Positions 8,133 to 16,974 of a DNA stretch of 64,000 nucleotides are shown piece by piece. How positions within the stretch are numbered: the first letter of the stretch is position 1; each line of letters starts with the position of its first letter. Position numbers and translations under genes: made by a program. Below the pieces are notes generated by a model. The model was not told the DNA's origin. It searched no databases and saw only the letters and a list, made by a program, of their open reading frames with translations. Source of the DNA: Alteromonas sp. CI.11.F.A3 (GTDB taxonomy: Bacteria > Pseudomonadota > Gammaproteobacteria > Enterobacterales > Alteromonadaceae); contig NZ_CP136708.1 in the NCBI RefSeq assembly GCF_032925565.1, positions 3,534,001-3,598,000 on the forward strand. Reading direction: 5' to 3'.

Positions 8133-10574
8133 ATGGCGCCACCGGAATTAACTCAATGGTTGTTTAACCCTATTTATTCGCAAGCACGACATACTGAGCA
8201 TCGTCGTCTACTCGTGCTTTCTGGTGAATACGAGTGGGTAAATAAGAATTTAACGTCTATTTTAAGCGATATTCCCTCCACACTTATCGTCAAAGAAGTA
8301 GGCGCTCAGAACTCACTGCTCCGTAAACATTTGTTAGGTAATGAATGCGATATCGGGGTGGTACATGCCCATCAAGGGTTCAACCCTGGAAACCTCATGG
8401 CCATTGCTGGCACCATTCGATGGGGTGGGTGTCTTATTTTATGCTGCCCTACGCTCGACTCTTGGCATTTGCACACCCGCCCTAGTCACCTGTCACATGG
8501 TTTTACTGCATCACCAAGCCTGTATATAAAAAGACTTGTCGCAAGACTAAAAAACGATGCACATGTAGCCATTTGGAGTTCCAACAACTGCCATATTCCT
8601 GATTGGGTAGCTGGTGATACCGTAGATTCGTTAAACCGGCTAAACCCGGTTACCTCTGAGAGCTCTATCAATCAGGTACTATCAGAAAACGCACACGCAA
8701 CACAGCCATTAGATGGTGAGGAAACCCGTAGGCCACAGTTCAAATCAGTTGAACAGCAGGCGGCATTTGATTGCCTGACAAACAGATGGTCGCAAGGTAA
8801 TCGTAAAGCTGTCATCACAGCGCCTAGAGGCAGAGGAAAGTCTGCGCTTTTAGGGATGTTTGTTGCATCAAGGCTTAAAAAGGGCGAAAAAATAGTAATC
8901 ACTAGCGCCATTCGTGAAAACACGAGCACCCTTTTCAAGCATATTCGCATAGGCATAGGAATAGGAATAGACATAGAGTCATCAAATTCAGAGAAAAAGG
9001 CACAAGGAAGCCTGGCTGCTGATTGCGGTACTGATTCTAATGGTACTACTAATTTTAATAGTACTACTGATGCCAATGGTAGTACTGATGATGAGTCAGG
9101 TATTGCTGGAACTGTCACTAAAGTGGCTTTTGCTATTGAGGATTTTGTTAGTGAAGCAGTCTCTCATCAAACTTCAGAGAGTGAGAAAAGTGGATCTGCA
9201 CAGTGGCTTGCGCCAGATAACTCAACGCTTATCAATGGTGACTATGACTTACTTATTATTGACGAAGCAGCGTCCTTCCCCTTACCTGTACTTAAGTTAT
9301 TAATTGGCGCTCATGATAACTATGTGATCAGCACGACATTGCAGGGATACGAAGGAAGTGGACAAGGCTTTATGCAACGTATGCTACCGGCTTTTAACGC
9401 TGAAGGCGCTTTGCACCTTTCATTGAGCACACCGCTGCGATGGATACAGAACGATAAACTAGAAAGCCTCATACATATTATTTGCTTATTTGAAGGAACA
9501 GAGTCATTTAATACCTTTAGTGGAGCACCGCCAGAAATACTGCGAGAACTAAGGCAAGAACTACGGCAAAAATTACAACAAAAAGCACCGTCAGATAAAT
9601 TTAGCGGTGACTACAGGATAGGTTTGGTGTCTGCATTGTCGGAACACGAATTACATTGTGTGATGCAACTGTTAGCCACTGCACACTATCAAACCACTCC
9701 TGACGACTTCATGCGGCTTTGTGACAGCCCAGATATCGTATTGTTTACCCAATGGGTCGACTCTCGTTTAATCGCTGCAGCAATAATAAATTGTGAAGGC
9801 GGCGAGCCTTTAGCAGATGTACGTGAAGGAATTGCAGATGGTTCCCGCCGCCCTAAAGGCCATTTAGGGGCGCAGAGGCTTACACTACTCACGGCAAACC
9901 CCTCCACTGCATCATATCGGTACTGGAGAATAAACCGCATAGCAGTTGCTCCTCATCTACAAGGCCAAGGGCTAGGTAGAGGCCTGGTAAGCTTTATTAA
10001 CGAGCAAGCCTCTGCACAAAACATAGATGCACTGACTAGCTCTTATGGCGCTTCTGACAAGCTTAATCACTTTTGGCAGCAATGCGGATTTACGCTTGTG
10101 GATATGGGGGAAAAACCTAATAAAGCAAGCGGTGAAACCAGTGCATTGGTTGTAAAAAGTATCTCTGAACGCTTCGGTTCACAACAAGAAGTATTGTTAT
10201 GCTTGTTTACCCATAGCCAAGCAACCGACATTGTTCCTATGAGTAAGCTTCCAACCATCACTCGAAATACACTAATAAAAAAACTAAATCAGTTCGTTGA
10301 TGCGACTAGACCATTAAACCAAGTTAGCTTAGCAATAAACGCATTGGCTGCAGAGGTTTCTGTGTCCACCCAGAGTGCTAAGCATACTGAAAGAGCTACT
10401 AAAGCGTGCACGAGTGAAACGGATGAAGTCACGCCTGAACTTCTTTTGTTACTGACTAATTCCCCGCTACCTTCAAATAAGCTTATAAAGCTTTTAGGCG
10501 TGAATGGTCGTAAATCATTAACTGAGTCATTAAGAAAAAAGATAGGCAATATGTTGGCTTCTACAACAATATAA
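8133..10574 (+). CDS. tmcA: tRNA(Met) cytidine acetyltransferase TmcA
   Basis: TmcA makes N4-acetylcytidine at the wobble base of elongator tRNA-Met using ATP/GTP and acetyl-CoA. Visible in order: an N-terminal DUF1726-like domain, a Walker A APRGRGKSALLG (about residues 229-240), a Walker B LLIIDEAASFPLPVL (near 375), a GNAT domain with RIAVAPHLQGQGLGRGLV (about 602-618), and a C-terminal tRNA-binding part. The 813 residues exceed the E. coli length of 671, mainly because of an 80-residue low-complexity insert between Walker A and B. No strong Shine-Dalgarno precedes the ATG. A bidirectional terminator follows. Confidence 0.95.
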   Translation: MAPPELTQWLFNPIYSQARHTEHRRLLVLSGEYEWVNKNLTSILSDIPSTLIVKEVGAQNSLLRKHLLGNECDIGVVHAHQGFNPGNLMAIAGTIRWGGCLILCCPTLDSWHLHTRPSHLSHGFTASPSLYIKRLVARLKNDAHVAIWSSNNCHIPDWVAGDTVDSLNRLNPVTSESSINQVLSENAHATQPLDGEETRRPQFKSVEQQAAFDCLTNRWSQGNRKAVITAPRGRGKSALLGMFVASRLKKGEKIVITSAIRENTSTLFKHIRIGIGIGIDIESSNSEKKAQGSLAADCGTDSNGTTNFNSTTDANGSTDDESGIAGTVTKVAFAIEDFVSEAVSHQTSESEKSGSAQWLAPDNSTLINGDYDLLIIDEAASFPLPVLKLLIGAHDNYVISTTLQGYEGSGQGFMQRMLPAFNAEGALHLSLSTPLRWIQNDKLESLIHIICLFEGTESFNTFSGAPPEILRELRQELRQKLQQKAPSDKFSGDYRIGLVSALSEHELHCVMQLLATAHYQTTPDDFMRLCDSPDIVLFTQWVDSRLIAAAIINCEGGEPLADVREGIADGSRRPKGHLGAQRLTLLTANPSTASYRYWRINRIAVAPHLQGQGLGRGLVSFINEQASAQNIDALTSSYGASDKLNHFWQQCGFTLVDMGEKPNKASGETSALVVKSISERFGSQQEVLLCLFTHSQATDIVPMSKLPTITRNTLIKKLNQFVDATRPLNQVSLAINALAAEVSVSTQSAKHTERATKACTSETDEVTPELLLLLTNSPLPSNKLIKLLGVNGRKSLTESLRKKIGNMLASTTI

Positions 10575-10592
10575 ACCTGGGTCTATTTTTAG

Positions 10593-10626
10593 CAAAAAAA
10601 AGACCTCCAAATGGAGGCCTTTTTAT
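10593..10626. terminator. Bidirectional rho-independent terminator between tmcA and the TonB operon
   Basis: GACCTCC-AAAT-GGAGGCC forms a stem with one mismatch, flanked by an A-run on the left and a T-run on the right, so it can end transcripts from both tmcA and the converging TPR gene. Confidence 0.85.
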
Positions 10627-10641
10627 TTATCGGTATAACTA

Positions 10642-11913
10642 CTAAATGTTAATACCGCGGTTTTTAGCCTTCTCTTTAATGTAAGGCTCCCAAGCCGCCG
10701 CATTACGACGTAGCGAGCGATCTTTCTTCGCTTCTTGGATGTGCTTATAAGCTTCTCTGAAGTCGCCTGCATAGAAGTTCGCTTCCATAAGTGTGAAGTG
10801 AACTTTACCAGGGTTTTCTACACCACGCTCTAATGCATTGTTTAATGCTTTAATCGCGCCTTTGTAATCTTCAGCAACTAGCAACAAGGTACCTTGCTTT
10901 CTGTAATGCTCAGGGTCTGAACTCTTCGCAGCAGCTTTAGCGTAAAGCGTAGCAGCCTTGTCATAGTTTTTAGCCTGGTGATATGCGTTAGCAATGCTAG
11001 CTAGCATATCTGCATCTTCTTCTAGCAAACCAGATTTAACGTGTTTTTCCAAAATTTGAGCAGCTTTAAAAGGCATGCCGTTAGTTTGGAATAACTGAGA
11101 TAACGTTTTAATCTCGTTTACTTTCTTAAGGTAGCCTTGGATGTAAGCCATCTCAAACGTAGATAAGCCCTTCTCGAAGTCTTCTACTGAAAGGTAGAAG
11201 AAGCCAAGCTGAGTCCACCAGCGAGGTTCCTCAGGGAAATTGCGAACTAATTCTTCTGCAACTGCCACTGTTTGAGGAAACATCTTACGCTCGTAGTATG
11301 ACGTTAGCTTTAACACATAAGGGTTTTTGTTCGGCTCATCATACAAAGCTATCGCTCTGTCAGCTGGCTCAATCATCTTATCTAATTGGCCTGCTTCATA
11401 ATAAGCTTGCGCTAAACGGGTATAAACGTCTGCATCTTCTTTACACGTAAAGTCCATCCACGCGTTATACCATTTAATCGCATCAGTATATTTGTTCTCT
11501 TGCATGTTCAAATCACCTAATAACTTAAGTGTTTGAGAATGCTCAAGGTCATTCAATACTTTAGGTTCTACAGACTGGTTTAAATAACCAAGTGCTTTAG
11601 AACCTTTACCTTCTTGTGCAGCTAATAAGTTACCAATAAAGCGATTTACATACGCAGCATCGAAGTCTTCAGAAGGGTCAATTTCATATAAAATGTTTAA
11701 CGCTTCATCAACTTGATCTTCGTTGTAAAATTCAAATGCTTTTTGAACTTTTTTACCTGTACGCTCGCCTACTAAGGTTGTTTTGGCTTTTTCGTAACCA
11801 GGGCACATAACAGGTGAAGACTGCGCTAGTGCAGCTGGTGCAGAAAACACTGCACCGGCACCAAGCACTAAAGCAAATGCAGACATTTTGAATTTATTTT
11901 TCATCATGATCAT
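10642..11913 (-). CDS. Periplasmic TPR protein of the TonB operon
   Basis: A 423-residue exported protein: signal peptide ending ALAQS, then tandem tetratricopeptide-like helices through most of its length (for example DALNILYEIDPSEDFDAAYVN and AATLYAKAAAKSSDPEHYRKQG). It is last in the DUF3450-TtpC-ExbB-ExbD-TonB operon, where such TPR proteins are conserved in Vibrio TonB3-like and Alteromonadales clusters. It probably acts as a periplasmic scaffold for the TonB complex; the exact role is not known to me. The first ATG overlaps the tonB stop (ATGA), but the ATG two codons further in has a better-spaced GGAG, so the start may be 11907. Confidence 0.8.
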   Translation of the reverse strand: MIMMKNKFKMSAFALVLGAGAVFSAPAALAQSSPVMCPGYEKAKTTLVGERTGKKVQKAFEFYNEDQVDEALNILYEIDPSEDFDAAYVNRFIGNLLAAQEGKGSKALGYLNQSVEPKVLNDLEHSQTLKLLGDLNMQENKYTDAIKWYNAWMDFTCKEDADVYTRLAQAYYEAGQLDKMIEPADRAIALYDEPNKNPYVLKLTSYYERKMFPQTVAVAEELVRNFPEEPRWWTQLGFFYLSVEDFEKGLSTFEMAYIQGYLKKVNEIKTLSQLFQTNGMPFKAAQILEKHVKSGLLEEDADMLASIANAYHQAKNYDKAATLYAKAAAKSSDPEHYRKQGTLLLVAEDYKGAIKALNNALERGVENPGKVHFTLMEANFYAGDFREAYKHIQEAKKDRSLRRNAAAWEPYIKEKAKNRGINI

Positions 11914-12521
11914 TGCTCCAGTTTAAAGTCTAGCTGTACGAACATGCCAGTCTGCTTAACAGCTTTGCCGTCAACAATCTTAGGCTTGTATTTCCACTTA
12001 CGTAATGCACGTCGTGCCTCACGGTCGAATACACGCTTAGGTTCAGCTTCAATTACTTCGATATCGTCTACACCACCAATTTCATTAATAGTGAAAGACA
12101 ATCTTACCCAACCTTCACGGCCATCACGGGCTGCGTCAGGTGGATATTTCGGATCGATACGAACGATTGGAGTAGCATCGCCATCGCGCTGCATAGCGCC
12201 GACACCACCAATGTTTACACCAACACCACCAGTATCAATAGCTGGGATTGCTAGGCTAAAGCCATCTGCATCCGGTTCAGCTGCTTCTGGCTCAACAAGC
12301 TCCATTTTAGGAGGCTGCTGAGGCGGAGGTGGAGGTGGAGGCGGAACACGTTGACGCGTTTGCGTCTGATCGTCTGGTTCCTGCATCACAATATCGATTA
12401 CCGGTGCTTCAGGTACTTCGTCCGCCGGTCTGGCTGAGTTTTCAATCAACTTAGCCATAAGTACGAACAGGGCAAATGCAACACCAGCACCTAACAATAT
12501 AGATACAATTATACGTAACAT
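11910..12521 (-). CDS. tonB: TonB-like energy transducer
   Basis: A 203-residue TonB protein of the short TonB2 type. It has an N-terminal membrane anchor (VSILLGAGVAFALFVLMAKLI), a periplasmic proline-rich stretch with eight consecutive prolines (about residues 61-68), and a C-terminal TonB fold with the YPPDAARDGREGWVRLSF and ALRKWKYKP motifs. It carries proton-motive energy from ExbB/ExbD to outer-membrane receptors. It follows exbD by one base. The four TBDRs in this window are possible clients, the two at 21-29 kb being nearest. Confidence 0.95.
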   Translation of the reverse strand: MLRIIVSILLGAGVAFALFVLMAKLIENSARPADEVPEAPVIDIVMQEPDDQTQTRQRVPPPPPPPPQQPPKMELVEPEAAEPDADGFSLAIPAIDTGGVGVNIGGVGAMQRDGDATPIVRIDPKYPPDAARDGREGWVRLSFTINEIGGVDDIEVIEAEPKRVFDREARRALRKWKYKPKIVDGKAVKQTGMFVQLDFKLEQ

Positions 12522-12522
12522 C

Positions 12523-12921
12523 TTAACCCCTTGCCGCTACCGAGACACGGTTAACGCCTGCAGCTTTAACCTGGTCCATTATTTCCACTACCAAACCATG
12601 CTTGGCCTTAACATCAGCCTGAATGATTACATAGTCAGTTGGCTGCTCGGTAAGCAGTCGTTCAATATTCGCTCTAACGCTGTCCGGCGCTACTTCACGT
12701 TTATCTAACCAAACGCTCCCATCTTCTGTAACTGCTATGAAGATGTTCGCGTTCTTGTGAAGAACCGCCTGGCTCGCGTCGGGCTTATTAACTTCAATCC
12801 CTGCTTCTTTAACGAAAACAGTGGTAACGATAAAGAAGATCAGCATGATAAACACGATATCCAACATGGGTGTCATGTCAATCTGTGCGTCTTCTTCCTC
12901 GATTCTGACTTTTCGAGCCAT
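12523..12921 (-). CDS. exbD: ExbD-type biopolymer transport protein
   Basis: A 132-residue single-span protein. The membrane segment begins at DMTPMLDIVFIMLIFFIV and carries the essential aspartate of the proton path (D21), the hallmark of ExbD/TolR. The C-terminal periplasmic domain is of normal length. It sits between exbB (11 bases upstream) and tonB (one base downstream) and would form the ExbB-ExbD motor. Confidence 0.95.
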   Translation of the reverse strand: MARKVRIEEEDAQIDMTPMLDIVFIMLIFFIVTTVFVKEAGIEVNKPDASQAVLHKNANIFIAVTEDGSVWLDKREVAPDSVRANIERLLTEQPTDYVIIQADVKAKHGLVVEIMDQVKAAGVNRVSVAARG

Positions 12922-12932
12922 AATATCTCTCT

Positions 12933-13457
12933 CTAATGATGTGGCAGGCTATCAACTAACCCTTCGCGTGCCAGCTTCACTTTCGCTTCGAGACGAGAAC
13001 TGATGAACAGTCCAGAAAGCGCGGCTACCATTCCCGCCATAGTCGGGATTGTTGCCATGGAGATACCAGCTGCCATTAATCGTGCATTGCTGGTGCCTTG
13101 TGTCGCCATCGTCTCGAAAACACCGATCATACCGGTTACTGTTCCCAGTAGCCCGATTAACGGACACATTGCAATAATGGTGCGAATAATCAGCATTCTA
13201 GCGTTCAGATCATCTGACGCCTGAGAAATCCACGCGTCACGGATTCTATGCGCATACCAAGATGTGGTATCTGCTCGGGCATCCCAATTTTTGATGATGT
13301 TTTTCTTCACCGTTGGGAAGACCGAGGTTAAATACCAATAACGCTCAATCATTAAAACCCACATGAGAAAGAGCGCGGCAGCAACGAAATAAAGCACGTC
13401 ACCGCCGGTAGCGATAAAATCCCTGACCGATTCAAATAATCCAATCAGGTAATTCAT
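12933..13457 (-). CDS. exbB: ExbB-type proton channel protein
   Basis: A 174-residue MotA/TolQ/ExbB family protein with three membrane spans. The long conserved pair is LLGTVTGMIGVFETMATQGT and the following AGISMATIPTMAGMVAALSGLFI, which line the proton channel. The length fits the ExbB2 type of TonB2 operons (E. coli ExbB has 244). It is one base from the ttpC-like gene and would be the motor partner of ExbD. Confidence 0.95.
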   Translation of the reverse strand: MNYLIGLFESVRDFIATGGDVLYFVAAALFLMWVLMIERYWYLTSVFPTVKKNIIKNWDARADTTSWYAHRIRDAWISQASDDLNARMLIIRTIIAMCPLIGLLGTVTGMIGVFETMATQGTSNARLMAAGISMATIPTMAGMVAALSGLFISSRLEAKVKLAREGLVDSLPHH

Positions 13458-13458
13458 T

Positions 13459-14817
13459 CTACACTCTCTCCGACTCTGAATGAGCTGCTACGATACCCGC
13501 AGTTTGCTCATCAAGAATGTGGATGATTGATTTGCTACGTGAAGCTACGATGCTGTGAGTAAGAATCAGTGGCAATGCCGCGATAATACCTTGAGCCGTA
13601 GTTACAAGCGCCATAGAGATACTACCAGCCATCATACGAGGGTCGCCTGTACCGAACAATGTGATTGTTTGGAACGTCGCGATCATACCTAGTACTGTAC
13701 CTAGTAGACCTAGTAGAGGTGCAATTGCTGCGAAGATCTTAATTACGTTAATGCCGCTTTCGATACGTGGAAGTTCACGTAGGATAGCTTCATCAAGTTT
13801 AAGTTCTAAGTTTTCAGCATCAGCAGCTTTGTTCTCTTGATAAACTTTCAAGATGCGACCTAGAGGGTTGCCATCTGAAGGGTTACCTGGGTTTTTAAGC
13901 TGTGAACGCATTTTACCAGCAACTACTGTAAGCGTGATTAGCTTGTAAAGACCGATAAGTAGACCAATCGCTAGCATTACAGTGATTGTGTAACCTACTA
14001 CACCACCTGCATGATAACGCTCAGACATAGTCGCTTTTTGCTTCAACAGACCAAGGATAGCGCCTTGAGATGGGTCAGCGTAGAAAGGAACCATACCTGA
14101 AGTCGCAGCGATTAAATCGTCAGCTGAACTTACAAAGTGTCCGTCTGGTTGGCGACCAAGAGGCTGAACGATTTCGTTTTCAGCATCATAAGTTAGGTAG
14201 CCATCTTCGCCTACAAGGTTGAAAGTACCGATACGAACAACTTCTTGCTGTGAAGAACCGCCATCAAGGTTAACAACTTCTGTAGTGAAACGAACTGTTT
14301 CGCCACCTTCAGTCATTTCTTTCTGTAGAGCAAACCATAGGTCTTCTAGTTCTTGAATGTTAGGAAGACCTTTAGAGTCTTCTGCCATTCCAGCTAGGAA
14401 CTCACCACGGCCTGGGAATTGAGCACTAACGATTGATGTAGCAACACGGCCGTAAGCTTCAGAAGACGCTTGACGAACCACACCGAACATCTCACCAAGC
14501 GTACCAGTTGCCTGATCTAGCTCAGCTGCTTTCTCGTTTAGCGTTACTTCGTTGTCAGAGAATTGTTGTTGAAGACGGTCGCCACGACCTTGTTCAGCTT
14601 TCAATTCAGATTCTGCTTTGCGAAGAAGCGCTTGCTTGTCTGCACGAGCAGATTGGAATTCTGCTTCACGCTGTTTGTTGATACGTGTTTCAGAAACACG
14701 GTTATCCTGAACTTGGTCTAGAAGTTCTTTAAGGCTCTTTGCTTCCTGAGCCTGAGCTCCGGTTGCTACAACCGCAAGAGTGGCAGCGGTTAAAAGAGAT
14801 TTGAATACTGGTTTCAT
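13459..14817 (-). CDS. TtpC-like large ExbB-family protein
   Basis: A 452-residue protein with a signal peptide (AVVATGAQAQE), a coiled-coil periplasmic region (about residues 25-110, rich in Glu, Lys, Gln), a globular middle, and a C-terminal MotA/TolQ/ExbB channel with LLGLLGTVLGMIATFQTITLFG. This is the arrangement of TtpC, the extra component needed by Vibrio TonB2 systems. The frame opens at a TTG, but the ATG at 14817 has GGAG nine bases before it. It lies between the DUF3450 gene and exbB. Confidence 0.9.
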   Translation of the reverse strand: MKPVFKSLLTAATLAVVATGAQAQEAKSLKELLDQVQDNRVSETRINKQREAEFQSARADKQALLRKAESELKAEQGRGDRLQQQFSDNEVTLNEKAAELDQATGTLGEMFGVVRQASSEAYGRVATSIVSAQFPGRGEFLAGMAEDSKGLPNIQELEDLWFALQKEMTEGGETVRFTTEVVNLDGGSSQQEVVRIGTFNLVGEDGYLTYDAENEIVQPLGRQPDGHFVSSADDLIAATSGMVPFYADPSQGAILGLLKQKATMSERYHAGGVVGYTITVMLAIGLLIGLYKLITLTVVAGKMRSQLKNPGNPSDGNPLGRILKVYQENKAADAENLELKLDEAILRELPRIESGINVIKIFAAIAPLLGLLGTVLGMIATFQTITLFGTGDPRMMAGSISMALVTTAQGIIAALPLILTHSIVASRSKSIIHILDEQTAGIVAAHSESERV

Positions 14818-14823
14818 TAACAA

Positions 14824-15594
14824 TTACTCCGCTGCACTAATTGGTAGTTTGATCAGGTCCGCAGGAATGACGTTATTAGCCATTTTAACTGCGTCAACAA
14901 CTGAAGACACATACTCGTCTCCAAGCTGTTCCCATGCGCGGCTTTCATTGTTCCATGCCCAAGCGTTTTCTTGGTCAAGAGACAATGCCACTAGTGCAGT
15001 ACGACCTAGGTTAAAGAAGTCAACAGTCACTTCAGTGCCGTTGCTATCGATAGTACCTTGGTAAGAGTTAATCTTAGTGCCGTACTCAACTTCAACCAAG
15101 TATGCTTCGATTACTTGGCGGAACTGTTCTGAAACAGTTACGTTAGAGTTAGACATAACATCACGTAAACGCTGTACACGCTCTAGACGCTCATCTAAGT
15201 GAATAGGACGGTCAAGTTTGATGAATTTCTCAAGACTATCGATCATGCGGAACATAAGAGGAACGATGCCCTGCTTAGTTTGCTCGATGCTGTCAATCTG
15301 ACGTTGCAAAGAGTCAATTCCACGTTGTTGATCTGCTACAAGACTCGCAATGTAGTCATTGTATATTTTGAGGTTTTCTGTCTCATCTACTGTTTGACGG
15401 TATTCAACCAGTAATTCTTGAGACTGTTCAAACAACGTGTTGATTTTTTCCTGAGATTTCGCTGCAGCCGCGTGGATTTTCGCTTCTTCTTTATGAAGGT
15501 CATCAAGCGTATCTGCAGAGACTGCACTACCTGTTAGTGCGAAAGCACCGATAACAGTAGAAGCAATAAGAGTTCTCTTGCTCATTTTGGACAT
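14824..15594 (-). CDS. DUF3450 periplasmic protein of the TonB operon
   Basis: A secreted protein of about 256 residues with a signal peptide (ASTVIGAFALTGSAVSADTL) and a long coiled coil (about residues 28-115, KEEAKIHAAAAKSQEKINTL and on), then a small globular end. It matches DUF3450, the first gene of TonB3-like operons. The role is unknown; it probably contacts the coiled coil of the TtpC-like protein in the periplasm. The start at 15594 (ATG) is preferred over an in-frame TTG three codons earlier; a second ATG at 15585 is also possible. It heads a six-gene operon. Confidence 0.85.
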   Translation of the reverse strand: MSKMSKRTLIASTVIGAFALTGSAVSADTLDDLHKEEAKIHAAAAKSQEKINTLFEQSQELLVEYRQTVDETENLKIYNDYIASLVADQQRGIDSLQRQIDSIEQTKQGIVPLMFRMIDSLEKFIKLDRPIHLDERLERVQRLRDVMSNSNVTVSEQFRQVIEAYLVEVEYGTKINSYQGTIDSNGTEVTVDFFNLGRTALVALSLDQENAWAWNNESRAWEQLGDEYVSSVVDAVKMANNVIPADLIKLPISAAE

Positions 15595-15690
15595 AGTTCC
15601 CAACCAAATTTCTTATTTGAATCCTCGCCGATAAAGGAAAACAGTTCGGGCAAGGGGCGTATTAAACTTTTACAATTATGTTTTAGGAAT

Positions 15691-15719
15691 GTAGTACGGA
15701 CCTTAGCTTCCAGTACTAC
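15691..15719. repeat. Inverted repeat in the TonB operon leader
   Basis: Arms GTAGTAC and GTACTAC enclose a second short stem GGA/TCC. It lies about 100 bases upstream of the DUF3450 start. It could be an operator or an RNA hairpin in the leader. Confidence 0.45.
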
Positions 15720-15806
15720 GAACGTATTATACTCACACGGATTACAGCACTGAGTCAAGTAACACCCTGTTTACACCAAGTAGATTTTTCATCATCTGTT
15801 TAATAT

Positions 15807-15842
15807 ACGTTCGAATTCTCCTGCAGAATTCATTCCAACGTA
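15807..15842. repeat. Nested inverted repeat upstream of the TonB operon
   Basis: Inner arms GAATTCT and AGAATTC are perfect, with a CCTGC-type centre; outer arms ACGTT and AACGT also match. The position, about 215-250 bases upstream of the DUF3450 start, would suit a regulator site. Confidence 0.45.
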
Positions 15843-16409
15843 CAAATAACTGGCAAATACGGGGTTATTTTTTTGTCTATCAGCAAAAATATACCCTGTT
15901 TTTACTTGGCTTTAGGCCACCCTATCAGGGTGTATCGAGGTTTTTAGCGAAAGGTGTTAAATAAGTAACACTCAGGATATGTTTTACATCAAAAAAGCAT
16001 TTAGTGTTAAATTCAGGTGATCACGCTTCGGTGGTCTTACCATTTGGTCCGAAAATTAAAGCAAACCGATCTAGCGGAAGTTCCATTTTGGTGCAAGATG
16101 TAGAGTATAAACCTATCTACGCCCATTATTGAGCCTTATCATTTCACACCCGCTTCAAAATCAACCAACCGATGCGCTTTAGATGTGCGTTATAACTCTT
16201 TAAATTCTGTAGCACTTTTAGGTATCCCATTTCTGAGAATTTTTAGTTATGTGGAAATCTTATTTAAGATCCCCAGAACTTAGAAACAACCTCGCAACGA
16301 GATTCTATTATTTATCTTTTTCATTCGCGCACGATTTATTGGCGTATGGGTTTTGATTTGGTAATAATACGAATGCCTTAAACAATAAAACAACTAATCA
16401 AAATTATTT

Positions 16410-16967
16410 ATGAATCAATCACCGAAATACAATTGTCTGATTAATGATAAGCCAATATGGGTTTTTGATAACCTTTGCACAGTAGATGAAACAAGTACTA
16501 TTTTTAAAGGGTTAGAGATAAGCGCTTTTAAACGAAATGAAGTTGCTCGCCCAGATACCGCTCAGTTCCGACATTGGGCCGTCTCTCTTTCTGAAGAGCA
16601 AATTAACGGCTTAGCCGTGTATCAACGTGCTATTCGCCAAATTAGTCATACTACTGGTAAACAGTATCGTGCTTATCGTGGATACGTTAACTATGCATCC
16701 TATGGTGATATGCTTTTTACTCACACTGATTGCTTGCCTGAAGCGGATGAACTCACTGTGTTGGTATTCCTATGCCCGGAGTGGGATATCGAGTGGGGTG
16801 GAGAAACTTTATTTTACAACGAAGATGATGATTGTGAATTCGCATGTACTCCAAAACCAGGACGTACTGTCATATTTCATGGGGCGATCAAACATGTAGG
16901 CAGACCACCCAATCGAATCTGCTATACATCTAGATACACATTAGCCTTCAAATTAGAACTAGCCTAA
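16410..16967 (+). CDS. 2OG-Fe(II) oxygenase (prolyl-hydroxylase-like fold)
   Basis: A 185-residue cytoplasmic protein (no signal peptide) with the iron triad of 2-oxoglutarate oxygenases: H105-x-D107 in MLFTHTDC and H162 in AIKHVGRPP, with R175 (or R169) as the likely 2-oxoglutarate ligand in TSRYTLAFK. The segment ECGGETLF-like WGGETLFYNEDDD is the usual strand before the distal histidine. The substrate is unknown. It converges with a TPR-oxygenase gene seven bases away and belongs to a run of four oxygenase-type genes between the TonB operon and the two large TBDRs, suggesting a shared modification pathway. Confidence 0.8.
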   Translation: MNQSPKYNCLINDKPIWVFDNLCTVDETSTIFKGLEISAFKRNEVARPDTAQFRHWAVSLSEEQINGLAVYQRAIRQISHTTGKQYRAYRGYVNYASYGDMLFTHTDCLPEADELTVLVFLCPEWDIEWGGETLFYNEDDDCEFACTPKPGRTVIFHGAIKHVGRPPNRICYTSRYTLAFKLELA

Positions 16968-16974
16968 TCTTTAG

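Larger units (their letters stand above)
15604..16409. other. 806-base intergenic region with several inverted repeats
   Basis: No convincing gene is seen on either strand. It must hold the promoter of the TonB operon (minus) and of the oxygenase gene (plus). Three inverted repeats stand out: GTAGTAC/GTACTAC at 15691-15719; GAATTCT/AGAATTC nested in ACGTT/AACGT at 15807-15842; and CACCCT/AGGGTG with a 3-base loop at 15918-15932. None has a proper T-run for a terminator. They could be operators or leader RNA structures. Confidence 0.5.

Noticed and set aside
8672..9118. 148-codon minus-strand frame inside tmcA
   Set aside because: It is antisense to the conserved ATPase region and the low-complexity insert; composition follows from tmcA.
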